Shown: one piece after another, positions 28,649-36,572 of the stretch
How the letters are laid out: the number at the start of each line of letters is the position of its first letter
Position numbering within the stretch: the first letter of the stretch is position 1
Origin: Gammaproteobacteria bacterium
Lineage (GTDB): Bacteria > Pseudomonadota > Gammaproteobacteria > Pseudomonadales > Azotimanducaceae
Direction of reading: 5' to 3'
Assembly (NCBI GenBank): GCA_009841615.1
Contig: VXLL01000030.1
Location: forward strand, 1-64,000
Length of the DNA stretch: 64,000 nt
Translations under genes and position numbers: made by a program
The notes under the pieces: generated by a model
Databases searched by the model: none
The model's input: only the letters and a program-made list of their open reading frames with translations
Told to the model about the DNA's origin: nothing

Positions 28649-29053
28649 TTAGGTATCGATGTCTTCGAATACATACCCGACCAGTCGAGTAGCTGTACTC
28701 TCTGGTTTGCTGGAACTCCTTTTGTCGATTGTGCGCTTACCATTTGGACCGGGAGCTCCCTGCCTTAACCAATCTAGTATTTGTGGGTACGAAATGACAT
28801 TATTGTTCCATTGAGCTAACGCTGCATCATGAATCTTGTCGTAGTCGCGAACTGTTTGATTGCCGGCGACAACGAATGAACTCTCTTTGTTAAATCCAGT
28901 TACAAAATCCAATTCTTCGCCTTTCAGCGAAGACAGAACACGACTTGGTCGATTCGCCAATCGATAAGTGAGATAAGCACCACAAATTGCTCCAATTATT
29001 GCGCCGACGAACCCAAAACTACTTGGAACGAGAGCGTTTACTATTTCTTTCAT
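28649..29053 (-). CDS. Small membrane-anchored hypothetical protein, 134 aa
   Basis: The N-terminus holds one Gly-rich hydrophobic helix (FGFVGAIIGAICGAYLTYRL, about residues 13-32); the remainder is soluble and polar. The start has AAGGAAAG upstream at a normal distance. It lies 84 bp downstream of the conserved 335-aa gene on the same strand and may be the last member of the nuclease/ATPase array. I recognise no family. A membrane anchor at the end of such an array would fit an effector or inhibitor role, but that is inference. Confidence 0.6.
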   Translation of the reverse strand: MKEIVNALVPSSFGFVGAIIGAICGAYLTYRLANRPSRVLSSLKGEELDFVTGFNKESSFVVAGNQTVRDYDKIHDAALAQWNNNVISYPQILDWLRQGAPGPNGKRTIDKRSSSKPESTATRLVGYVFEDIDT

Positions 29054-29137
29054 TATTTTGATTCTTTCCTTAAAAACGAGTGTTGATCACGAGTAGTGGG
29101 AGGCGAGATATCGCGTGTCAAACGAAGGTTGGAAACC

Positions 29138-30145
29138 TCACTGCAAAAATTCTCGAACTTCCAATGACTTCCGTTTGGGTTGATTGATTGCAATCACTTC
29201 ATCTGGTACCACTTCTATGCTCTCGTCGGGTAAGCTAGATCCATCGGAGTCGAGTTTCCCAATGGGCTTCACCTTGCTAAGTATTTTCGAACCTTCGACA
29301 GCGGCGGTGTCACCGTAATAGTCAAACCAAGGTAAGTTAAACTTCGCATAGTCTTTAGCATCAATAGGTTTCGTCGGAGGCAATTCACCAGTCAAGGATA
29401 ACCATTGTTCAGAATTGGCAATAGTCACAAAACACCTTTTACCATTACGCATATCCCAAGCCTGCAAGTCCCATGTGTCTTCGAATATCTCTTGCGACAT
29501 TCGACCACCCGCCGCTAAATTCATCTCCTGGGAATCAGCATCCTCGGGAATTGCGGACATACTGTACAGAATGTGGCGTGAACGTTTTTGTGCTTCAATC
29601 ACTTTCTCTTGATAATAGTCGCGTTTCATTGGATATACGACGATCTGTATACCACCGACGATCGCTTCTCCCGTCACTTGCTCTTCCACTGCGTGTCCAG
29701 AACCAAGCGGTGCAGCGACAAACTGCCGAATCGTTCCTTTTTCGATGCAATAACCATCCAACCAAGGTTGCTGAGGCAACACCACGTAGTCCTGGGGATC
29801 CAGATTCAAGTGATTAAACCAACGCTCTCCTGACACTGCACAGATCTTTCCGGTTGCTATTTTGATGGCAAATGGATAGGCTTGTCTCGTATTGAAGTTA
29901 ATCCAGAGTGCTTCAGATTGATACATTGGCATGACCACTCCTCCGCGTTCTAGGAGCCGCGATCCTAGTTTGGATACATAGTCGTCTAAATGTCTAAGGG
30001 GAAAGTTTCCCAAACCAGGGGGCAAAGGATATCTCTGATCGTCATTGGGAATCCTGAGTGTGCGTTGAAATTGAATGCCACACTCTGCTCGAGTGTGGAT
30101 GTCGGAAAAGCGGAACATCAAGCGATCGTTTTCTAATGTAATCAT
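29138..30145 (-). CDS. Conserved hypothetical protein, 335 aa, paired with XRE regulator
   Basis: I start at ATG 30145, which has a strong AAGGAG site six to seven bases before it; the frame extends 19 codons further but would overlap the upstream gene. The protein (MITLENDRLMFRFSDIHTRA...) contains well-ordered conserved-looking blocks: GLGNFPLRHLDDY, MYQSEALWINF, YPFAIKIATGKICAVSGE, PQQPWLDGYCIEKG, IRQFVAAPLGSG and GGIQIVVYPMK. I recall such blocks from an uncharacterised bacterial family but cannot name a domain. It is soluble, with no signal peptide or helix. The spacing to the XRE gene (10 bp) indicates one transcript. A binding or enzymatic role cannot be told from sequence. Confidence 0.75.
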   Translation of the reverse strand: MITLENDRLMFRFSDIHTRAECGIQFQRTLRIPNDDQRYPLPPGLGNFPLRHLDDYVSKLGSRLLERGGVVMPMYQSEALWINFNTRQAYPFAIKIATGKICAVSGERWFNHLNLDPQDYVVLPQQPWLDGYCIEKGTIRQFVAAPLGSGHAVEEQVTGEAIVGGIQIVVYPMKRDYYQEKVIEAQKRSRHILYSMSAIPEDADSQEMNLAAGGRMSQEIFEDTWDLQAWDMRNGKRCFVTIANSEQWLSLTGELPPTKPIDAKDYAKFNLPWFDYYGDTAAVEGSKILSKVKPIGKLDSDGSSLPDESIEVVPDEVIAINQPKRKSLEVREFLQ

Positions 30146-30155
30146 AAATTTCTCC

Positions 30156-30509
30156 TTACCAGTTACTATCTCGTACTTCTCGAACCACTTGCAATATGGC
30201 ATTGTCCGGTGCTTCCTTTAATTGCAGAATCAAGTTTGCGAACAATTGAGGCCTCTTACGGATTACCTCCTGCAATTCGGATGAGACTTTACCTGCCATG
30301 GCGAGTAGAACATCTTTGTCGATTTCCAACTCTTGCGCCAGTTGGACAATAGTTGCTTCCGACGGCGGCTTAACTTCGCATCGTTCTATCTTGCTTAAGT
30401 ACGCAGGTTCGATTCCGACTCTAGTAGCTACTTGACGCAATGAAAACGCCCGATCCGAGAGCTTCAATTGTTCCCGCTTATCTCGTATAGTTCGTCCAAA
30501 ATGTTTCAT
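30156..30509 (-). CDS. XRE-family helix-turn-helix regulator
   Basis: A 117-aa protein. Residues about 5-65 are an HTH_XRE domain: IRDKREQLKLSDRAFSLRQV, ATRVGIEPAYLSKIERCEVK and PPSEATIVQLAQELEIDKDV. The C-terminal part is a short helical extension (LLAMAGKVSSELQEVIRKRP). It is followed after 10 bp by the 335-aa gene and preceded by 165 bp from the nuclease gene. It may repress its own array. No ribosome site is obvious, so the start may be leaderless or weak. Confidence 0.85.
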   Translation of the reverse strand: MKHFGRTIRDKREQLKLSDRAFSLRQVATRVGIEPAYLSKIERCEVKPPSEATIVQLAQELEIDKDVLLAMAGKVSSELQEVIRKRPQLFANLILQLKEAPDNAILQVVREVRDSNW

Positions 30510-30582
30510 GTGTAGTACATAGGCAACACTTCTAGGAAAGTATAAACATAACGCTAACGAATTTCAAGCGTCGTGCGTGAAA

Positions 30583-30617
30583 CATTTCGCGGTCGTGCCT
30601 AGAGTCCACCGTGAAAT
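30583..30617. repeat. Imperfect inverted repeat upstream of the XRE gene
   Basis: TTTCGCGGT and ACCGTGAAA (8 of 9 positions complementary) are separated by about 14 bases, in the gap between the nuclease stop and the XRE start. It could be an operator for the XRE protein or a weak terminator without a T run. Confidence 0.35.
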
Positions 30618-30674
30618 ACACTTCAGCATCGAGTAGTGACGTACGACTGTGTGGATTCTAGTGTGTTAGGCGCA

Positions 30675-31448
30675 TCAAGATACCCGCAACGATTGGTGCA
30701 GTAGCTGAGCCCTACGTGTTAGATAACTAGGACGGTACAAAGCATAGAGATTCAGAATATCAGAGCCTAATTCACGTTGTAGCCAGAGTAAGTCTTGAAT
30801 CTCCGTAGGATTCCAAATATTTGGACTTTGCTTGATTTCCTGGCTTTGCTCGTCGTAAACCCAGCGTTGTTGTAATGCTAATTGAGCTATTTCGCCAAGC
30901 CGAACAGCGTCCTGCAGCAAGGGTTCTCTTAAATAGATGTCGGCTACAGGACGAGACGCGGTCCGATAAATATTGGGGAGTGGTAAATATTTAGGGTCGA
31001 CGAGGATGATCCCGAGGTAGACGCAGAATGTCCGGACGCTGTCCGATACGGGAGTAGAAGAAGCAAGGATCCGCCACCATTGATCCTTTGAGAACTGAGA
31101 GAGATTGGCAAAGTAGAAATCTAGGGTTTTTTCGTGGAACAACGCGACATCCGCTTTAAGAACACCAGATTTTTGAGACTTACATTCCAAGATAAGCATT
31201 CTTCCGCCGCCGCTAGAACAAGCATCAAGTTCGTGAGGAACACCGGATACTGAACTAGTGGTGAACAAAGTCGTTAAGCCACTGCGCTGGCGACTCGGTA
31301 ATTCTGGGATTCGGAGCAAGTCACCTACAGCTCGTTCCCAAGTTTGTCCATCTACAGTAGATTGGTCAGCACCATAGGCGATACGAGCTAACAGCCAGCA
31401 GTCAAAAGTGAACTTTGCAAGCAGTTCTATGTCTCGAAGCACGCTCAA
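30675..31448 (-). CDS. PD-(D/E)xK nuclease-like protein of a three-gene array
   Basis: A 257-aa cytoplasmic protein. Start is TTG at 31448, four bases after the TGA of the ATPase gene, so it is translationally coupled. The likely catalytic core is HELDACSSGGGRMLILECKS: Glu73/Asp75, Glu88 and Lys90 form the D...ExK pattern of restriction-like nucleases. The residues before (WERAVGDLLRIPELPSRQRS, about 37-56) fit the first core helix, and the C-terminal half is mixed helical. It resembles the nuclease subunit of defence modules rather than a named restriction enzyme. Exact target (DNA end, methylated DNA, tRNA) cannot be seen. Confidence 0.75.
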   Translation of the reverse strand: MSVLRDIELLAKFTFDCWLLARIAYGADQSTVDGQTWERAVGDLLRIPELPSRQRSGLTTLFTTSSVSGVPHELDACSSGGGRMLILECKSQKSGVLKADVALFHEKTLDFYFANLSQFSKDQWWRILASSTPVSDSVRTFCVYLGIILVDPKYLPLPNIYRTASRPVADIYLREPLLQDAVRLGEIAQLALQQRWVYDEQSQEIKQSPNIWNPTEIQDLLWLQRELGSDILNLYALYRPSYLTRRAQLLHQSLRVS

Positions 31449-31451
31449 TCA

Positions 31452-32720
31452 TCACCGTGTATGCAACAGTAGATCGTCAATGTCATTGTTCGGGGTGCCT
31501 AGATCGTCGCCAACACCAAATTCCAACTCTGATGAATTAGTGCTGCCGAAGAATTGTGAAGCAAGAGCCTCAGTTATCATCGGTGCACCCTGCGATGCAG
31601 CGAAGTCTAAGATTTCTCGAGCATGTTTTAACAATATCCCGATCCGCCCTTCGGATGCTTCCCTAAGTACCGTTACAGCTCCCGGATCAAACGGTAAGAG
31701 TTCGTCTTCGACCGAGCTGTTACGTTGCTCTTCTAAATAGACACGTAGAACGTCAGCAACCTGTTCGTCGTCCTTAAGTCCGCGTAGCACAACCACCGAA
31801 GCGGTGTTGCTTGGAGAGATCTCAAAACGCGGAAGGCGATTCTCCTCCCAGAATCGTTCAAGTTTTTGTGCGGCACGGTTGTGAAACGTAAGAATAAAGT
31901 GAACTCTCCCAGCGTAAGGTGGACCTTCCAACATGTCTCGAATACGCCCAATTTCACGAGAGCGTTTAGCGGCGGTGATCGTACGGGTTGTCGCAAGATC
32001 TTCTAACTGATCAATCATAAGGTACAGGTGATTGATACCAGCTGCTGAGAGCGCGGCTAGACCGAAGTCTAGGTAGTGTAGACCGTTTCGCAAGCGCGCG
32101 GTGGCAGATACACTTGCCAAAACAGACTTGACTCCGTGAGCTCCATTATCGGCAAACGAATCAACTAGCTCCCGTCGCAGTGGAGGTGCAGTACCACAGA
32201 TGTTCAGCCAAGAATCGATTAGGTGTGAGACTATGCTAGCCGGATCGTCAGTGCCTAGGCCTTGTACGATAAGATCTCTAGCTTGGTCAAGTACGCATTT
32301 TGTACCAGGTGTTGGTTCTTTGGCAAGGTCTAGAACTGCGTTAAAAAGGACTGGATATAAACCAGACGCGCCGAGGTTGTTTAGATTGGAATAAGCAGCT
32401 GCAACCAAAACCCTTTTATTCTCTCGGACGCCGGCTTTGGTGAGCGTATCAACGCCTAAATCTTGATTAATCTCTTTCGAGATTTGACGCATCAAAGTGG
32501 TTTTCCCAAATCCCGTGTCAGCGTGGAGACCCTGGGACCAAAGGAATCCCACGTTTGCGTGAACCGACGCACGGATAAATTTACGCCGAAATTCTTGAAC
32601 TTCTTCGTCGAAGACGGTAGGACTGTAGGGGGTGTTCTCAAGATTTATAGCCTCATTTGGGAAGGGGTTGTCATCCAAACTCCATGCTTCCTCCATGTGG
32701 TCGATTGCATCTATTGACAT
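31452..32720 (-). CDS. AAA+ ATPase of a three-gene array
   Basis: I start at ATG 32720 (422 aa), which has a GAGGAA site and lies 10 bp after the upstream stop; the frame extends 47 codons further into that gene. Walker A is HADTGFGKTTL (about residues 67-77). Walker B is HLYLMIDQLEDL (about 237). The order of elements resembles Orc/Cdc6-, TnsC- and BrxC-like ATPases that load or signal to nucleases. An acidic tail (ELEFGVGDDLGTPNNDIDDL) ends the protein. Neighbours on both sides are tightly spaced, so ATPase, nuclease and winged-helix-like protein probably form one complex. Confidence 0.8.
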   Translation of the reverse strand: MSIDAIDHMEEAWSLDDNPFPNEAINLENTPYSPTVFDEEVQEFRRKFIRASVHANVGFLWSQGLHADTGFGKTTLMRQISKEINQDLGVDTLTKAGVRENKRVLVAAAYSNLNNLGASGLYPVLFNAVLDLAKEPTPGTKCVLDQARDLIVQGLGTDDPASIVSHLIDSWLNICGTAPPLRRELVDSFADNGAHGVKSVLASVSATARLRNGLHYLDFGLAALSAAGINHLYLMIDQLEDLATTRTITAAKRSREIGRIRDMLEGPPYAGRVHFILTFHNRAAQKLERFWEENRLPRFEISPSNTASVVVLRGLKDDEQVADVLRVYLEEQRNSSVEDELLPFDPGAVTVLREASEGRIGILLKHAREILDFAASQGAPMITEALASQFFGSTNSSELEFGVGDDLGTPNNDIDDLLLHTR

Positions 32721-32730
32721 AAAAATTTCC

Positions 32731-33921
32731 TCAGGATGTTGATTGAATGGTGATTTCATATCGGCGCTTTCCCCCACGCCGATATACAGGCTCCGATTGG
32801 GGCTGTCGTGTCGTGCCAAGATGGAGCAGTACTTGGACATTCGATATTGATATACTCCCATTAGCCAGTCGTTCGATGACCAAATCGACCAGAGCGCGAG
32901 TTACTGAATGATCGAATGCTGTTTGAGCACGAATCTGATAGATTGGTAGATAAGGTGCTTGAAGACGACTTGTCTTTGTATTGCTCGCCTGATCTCTATA
33001 GGTAGTTACAACAGCGTCAGCTAGTGAATATTCGTGCTCTTTCAGGGTTTTGCGCTTCAGCAAAGCTCTAACCTGCTCAGTGGAATCGATAGCTAACCAA
33101 ATAACGTTTTGTCCCTCGTAGTTTGGAACGTATCGAGATTGGTCCAACAACATTAGTTGTGACCCCCAAGTTTTCATGTTCTTCAGGTCAGTGGGGCCAC
33201 TTGAAAGATTTCTAGTCTTTAATGCCGCTTCAATATAAGCGTCGTTTAACGCCTCTGCCATTTGTTTGTTTGTAGGGGCGCGCCTTCGCGAATTTCCAAA
33301 TCGCTTACGTATTACCGATACTAAGGCTCGGTATATTAGTGCGTTGCTGTTACTATCTGTCGCTGAAAGTTGCAATCGAGGTTCGGCATATTCCACCCAA
33401 TATTGAGTACGAAAACGTGATCGACCGGCTTGTTCCACATCTCCTTCAGACACCTCGGGGCAGTGAATAGGCTTGATTCGAAGACTGTCAATAAACTCAC
33501 AGAAGTAAGGGTGTTTTGTATAGAGCGAAGATGCTAATCGATCATAGAATGCCGGAACATTGGTTTCTGCTTCATCCGCGGCTTGATGGCCCAATTTGGT
33601 TAGCGTAAGCATGCGACTTCGATGTGAGTCAACATATCTTCGCGCAGAAGGAAGGGGTTGTGGTTCAACAAATCCAAGGCGCATAGCTTCGTCAAGCACG
33701 TCGCGGGTAGAGGACCAATATCGGTCTCGATCTCCCACTCGACTAGCAGTACGGCGGCCCTGTCCCCATATAGACAACCGATCGACAGTCTTACCGTATA
33801 AGATACGTGCGCTTTCAAATGTATTACTAGAACGAAGACCAATTAATTGATCTTGCATATGAGGGACAATCTGCCGAATCCTCGGGATCGAATCTCGAAC
33901 TATTGATGTAGCGTTATTCAA
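32731..33921 (-). CDS. Winged-helix-like protein of a three-gene array
   Basis: A 396-aa soluble protein, the first gene of the array. Start is TTG at 33921 without a ribosome site; an internal ATG at residue 21 is an alternative. The N-terminal 120 residues look like a winged helix (STRDVLDEAMRLGFVEPQPL, then SHRSRMLTLTKLGHQAADEA). The middle is basic (VIRKRFGNSRRRAPTNKQMA). The C-terminal half has VIWLAIDSTEQVRALLKRKT and LVDLVIERLANGSISISNVQ. No catalytic motif is visible, so I suggest DNA recognition. No named family recognised. It ends 10 bp before the ATPase start. Confidence 0.7.
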   Translation of the reverse strand: MNNATSIVRDSIPRIRQIVPHMQDQLIGLRSSNTFESARILYGKTVDRLSIWGQGRRTASRVGDRDRYWSSTRDVLDEAMRLGFVEPQPLPSARRYVDSHRSRMLTLTKLGHQAADEAETNVPAFYDRLASSLYTKHPYFCEFIDSLRIKPIHCPEVSEGDVEQAGRSRFRTQYWVEYAEPRLQLSATDSNSNALIYRALVSVIRKRFGNSRRRAPTNKQMAEALNDAYIEAALKTRNLSSGPTDLKNMKTWGSQLMLLDQSRYVPNYEGQNVIWLAIDSTEQVRALLKRKTLKEHEYSLADAVVTTYRDQASNTKTSRLQAPYLPIYQIRAQTAFDHSVTRALVDLVIERLANGSISISNVQVLLHLGTTRQPQSEPVYRRGGKRRYEITIQSTS

Positions 33922-33948
33922 TTTTATATACTATGTTCAGGTCTATGC

Positions 33949-33971
33949 CAGAGCTCTGACATTGTATTATA
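33949..33971 (-). promoter_or_regulatory. Putative promoter and palindromic operator of the three-gene array
   Basis: On the minus strand a perfect TATAAT (33971-33966) lies about 45 bases before the TTG start, with a weak TTAGGT 17 bases upstream of it. The perfect palindrome CAGAGCTCTG (33958-33949) sits at the expected transcription start, a good place for a repressor. Confidence 0.5.
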
Positions 33972-34385
33972 ATATATTTTGAATACAAACCTAATGAGAG
34001 AGCATGTTTCTTGGGTCGTACCCTTGGGATCGGTGAGTCTAGCTAGATTTTTCTAGCGTCTGCACACATTATCGAATGCACGTCAGGGAATGCTGCGATG
34101 TTTTGTAGCTAACGCTTCGCGGGGCGTGCTATTGGGTGTAGAAGGTCGCATTTTCTGACAGAAACAGCTTCGTAGCGGTTAATTTGAGCGGTGGGATCCC
34201 GTACCTGTATCACGAATTGTTGCAAATCCAGCACAATTGGTACTAATCACAGAGTGTCATGCTACTTCCCTTGGAGTGTGCGGAGAGTCGATTGTTCGAA
34301 ACAACTTTGAAAGGGACTGCCAAAGTTCGTATTTATGTAGAGGTTTCCCATTCCTCCACTACTTACTGTAGCAAGATAGTAGTTA
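33972..34385. other. Intergenic region upstream of the three-gene array
   Basis: About 410 bp with no supported gene. A frame at 34259-34483 on the plus strand overlaps the decayed paralogue fragment on the other strand and is taken as a shadow. Confidence 0.35.
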
Positions 34386-34570
34386 CTAGTGATACAGATC
34401 GAGTTCCATTGCAGTTCGTTCAAACTGTTCAATCACTGCTAACACCGAATCGGAGAGGTCGCCATCGGTGTAGATCTCGTTGATCACCGCTCGACAACTC
34501 TTCGGTGTAGACGACTCTTGCTTTTTGATGTTGGTGTCTCCTAGCTTGCAAATTCTCGGAATGTACGACC
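34386..34570 (-). pseudogene. C-terminal remnant of the Cys-rich exported paralogue family (copy 4)
   Basis: In one frame the minus strand reads TPKSCRAVINEI, a short divergent stretch, then VLAVIEQFERTAMELDLYH and a TAG stop. This matches the C-termini of the two intact genes (EPKSCKEVVYAIR...KFEKAALEKGVYE and LQSCKEIVHEIR...KFERVALELGVYE). Upstream the frame soon meets stops, so only the last 60 or so codons survive. It lies just beyond the duplicated barrel tail and terminator. Confidence 0.65.
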
Positions 34571-34703
34571 TAAGGTTTTATATCCAATTTAGGTTCTATG
34601 AGTGACTAGTTCCAGTGTTTACTAGTATCTCGGTTCGAGTGTCAGAGATTTTGAACGCTCTACAACTCACTTATACGGGAGATAACGCAGTTTCTGTAAC
34701 AAA

Positions 34704-34738
34704 AAAAGCGGGGTCAAATGAACCCGCCTTTTCTTGAG
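34704..34738 (-). terminator. Duplicated terminator after the barrel-tail remnant
   Basis: On the minus strand GCGGGTTCA-TT-TGACCCCGC forms a hairpin with one mismatch, followed by a T run. It is a diverged copy of the terminator at 38403-38436 and would now end transcripts of the two paralogue genes. Confidence 0.7.
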
Positions 34739-34789
34739 TTAGAACTCACGCACTAGAGTTTCTGGTACGTGAGGTTGGTTAATGTTCGA

Positions 34790-35092
34790 TTAGAACTTGA
34801 TTAGCGCTTGAATTCCTGGCTTCGGAACAATTTGATCAACACTATCGTCGCTCGCATTGAAGAACATTCTCATGTTCATCGTGCGTGGTCCAGCGATCAA
34901 TTGCTTAAGTTCTGAACCAATCATAATGCTCCTGCCGTTCCAGCCCGTATCTTGTACATCAACATATGGGGTCAGCAAGAATTTGCCATGATTGAGTTCG
35001 AAACCATAAGCTAGTTTAGAGTTCAAAGTGAGACCGTCGGTCGCAACGTAAGAGTGTGCATGAGGTACAGCGGTTACAGTAGCATCTTCGCT
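34790..35092 (-). pseudogene. Truncated duplicate of the giant protein's barrel tail
   Basis: About 100 codons read SEDATVTAVPHAHSY, then LTLNSKLAYGFELNHGKFLL and continue to GIQALIKF, matching the last 100 residues of the 2241-aa protein (SEAASVTATPHGNAFG, NSRLAYGFALKHGKYLL, GIQALIKF). Homology stops sharply near 35092, and 12 codons further upstream there is an in-frame TAG. There is no signal peptide, so it cannot reach the outer membrane by itself. The downstream terminator was duplicated with it. Confidence 0.85.
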
Positions 35093-35149
35093 TGACTGGT
35101 TGATGAATAGATCGATCTATTGGAGCACAACCTCGAAACGCGCCTGCGC

Positions 35150-36496
35150 TTACTCGTACACTCCAAGTTCCAAAGCGACCCGCTCGAACTTGTCCACCGT
35201 GCTTATCAACAGCGGGAACGTAATTCCTTTTTGGCGAATCTCGTGGACAATCTCCTTGCAACTTTGTAGATCTACCCGTTTGATGCCCATCTGTTCTTCG
35301 TCTATCGGTCGTTCGTATATCGGAACACATAGATGTTGTACCACCGCTCGCCAGTCAAACTGAATCTCATCGTGCCGCTCGCGACTAGGAATATCAGATT
35401 TCGCGAGCAGGTTAAACGCGCTAAAAAAGTTATCTATGCTTAGTTCTCTATCCGACCATTTCCCATTGTAAGCTCGCCAATAAGCCCCTGCCCTAATCAA
35501 TGACTCCCATTCCTTACTATCAAGCAGTTCAGCAAATCGTCCAAACTTGTACCCGCCACCCGACCGAACCCGACCCCACCTACCCTCCGTCAACCCGGCC
35601 GCGTCATCACCGAACTTTGCGGCGAGTCTAATTAAGAGTTCTTGAGTATGGAGACGCATAGTAGAGTCATCAAAAAAGTTTCGAGGGGAGGACATCAATT
35701 CATAAAGGCTTGGGTGAACTTCTGTAATCTTTAGCTTAGGGTCTATTTTTTCGCACTTCTCGCGCAACCAAGCAACTTCTAAACTTTGTTTCCACATCAC
35801 GCGATCTTGTTTCAAAGTGGGGTTATCCTCAGCACGGTAATATTCCGGCCAGTTCGTTCTCACATACCCCCCACCAAAACACAAATGGTTGATGATCGCA
35901 TAGTTAAAAAACGATTCTGCGTGACAGATGTCTTTTAATTCCTGATTATTTTTCTCTCCTTTCAGCGAACACTCAGGGCGCGAAAGCGCGTCCTGCACGC
36001 GAACCAAATCGCCTGAGGGGTCAGTAAAAATGCGCTCGAAGGATAGAGGTTCATCCAGCACTATGAACGCAAACGCGCGATGTTCATAAGTCCTTGCACC
36101 CCAGAGGTACGGGTTGATAGTTTTGATACTGTTTTCGAGAGCTGTCCGACATTCAACGGATTCGAGAGCGCTTTTGTGGACTTCGACCCTGGTTCCCTCC
36201 TTGTAGGCTACCCAATAAAGCGGAAACTCATTCAACTTACACGCTTCTTCGACCGAACCCGGTGGGAAGTCCAGACGTGGTAGCTGGGGTAGCGTGTCAA
36301 CCACAGTAACTGCAGGATCGATCATTGGTGATGAAGAAGGGACTACGACGCCCGGATCGCTAATCTCCAATGCCGTATCGTTTGGCGAGGCTTGATCGCG
36401 CGGGATTAAAAGCACACAAACACTGAATACCACACACAATCCAAGTCCTAAGACGACGACACATAACCAAACTCGCACCCCGAGAGTTCGTCTCAT
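35150..36496 (-). CDS. Exported Cys-rich protein of a tandem family (copy 3)
   Basis: I start at ATG 36496 (448 aa), as the matching position in its paralogue also begins MR; an in-frame GTG lies three codons before and a TTG ten codons before. A signal anchor (VWLCVVVLGLGLCVVFSVCV) is followed by a Pro/Ser-rich linker, then LPQLPRLDFPPGSVEEACKL, which opens the conserved domain. Conserved cysteines occur in VEEAC, SVEC, PECSL, DICHAESFFNYAIINHLCFG, HLC and SCKEIVHEIR. The domain is periplasmic or surface-exposed by prediction. The family is unknown to me. It follows the 472-aa paralogue by 76 bp, and a barrel-tail remnant follows it. Confidence 0.7.
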   Translation of the reverse strand: MRRTLGVRVWLCVVVLGLGLCVVFSVCVLLIPRDQASPNDTALEISDPGVVVPSSSPMIDPAVTVVDTLPQLPRLDFPPGSVEEACKLNEFPLYWVAYKEGTRVEVHKSALESVECRTALENSIKTINPYLWGARTYEHRAFAFIVLDEPLSFERIFTDPSGDLVRVQDALSRPECSLKGEKNNQELKDICHAESFFNYAIINHLCFGGGYVRTNWPEYYRAEDNPTLKQDRVMWKQSLEVAWLREKCEKIDPKLKITEVHPSLYELMSSPRNFFDDSTMRLHTQELLIRLAAKFGDDAAGLTEGRWGRVRSGGGYKFGRFAELLDSKEWESLIRAGAYWRAYNGKWSDRELSIDNFFSAFNLLAKSDIPSRERHDEIQFDWRAVVQHLCVPIYERPIDEEQMGIKRVDLQSCKEIVHEIRQKGITFPLLISTVDKFERVALELGVYE

Positions 36497-36572
36497 TGGT
36501 AGCACTCGATATTCACATTTAACCAATTAGAAAAGACGCAATAAACCATGTTCTATAGCGCACACGCGGCAC

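Noticed and set aside
28069..35000. Tn7-like transposon (TnsA nuclease plus TnsC ATPase)
   Set aside because: A nuclease and an AAA+ ATPase are adjacent, but no DDE transposase, target-site protein or terminal repeats were seen, and the third gene lacks DDE motifs.
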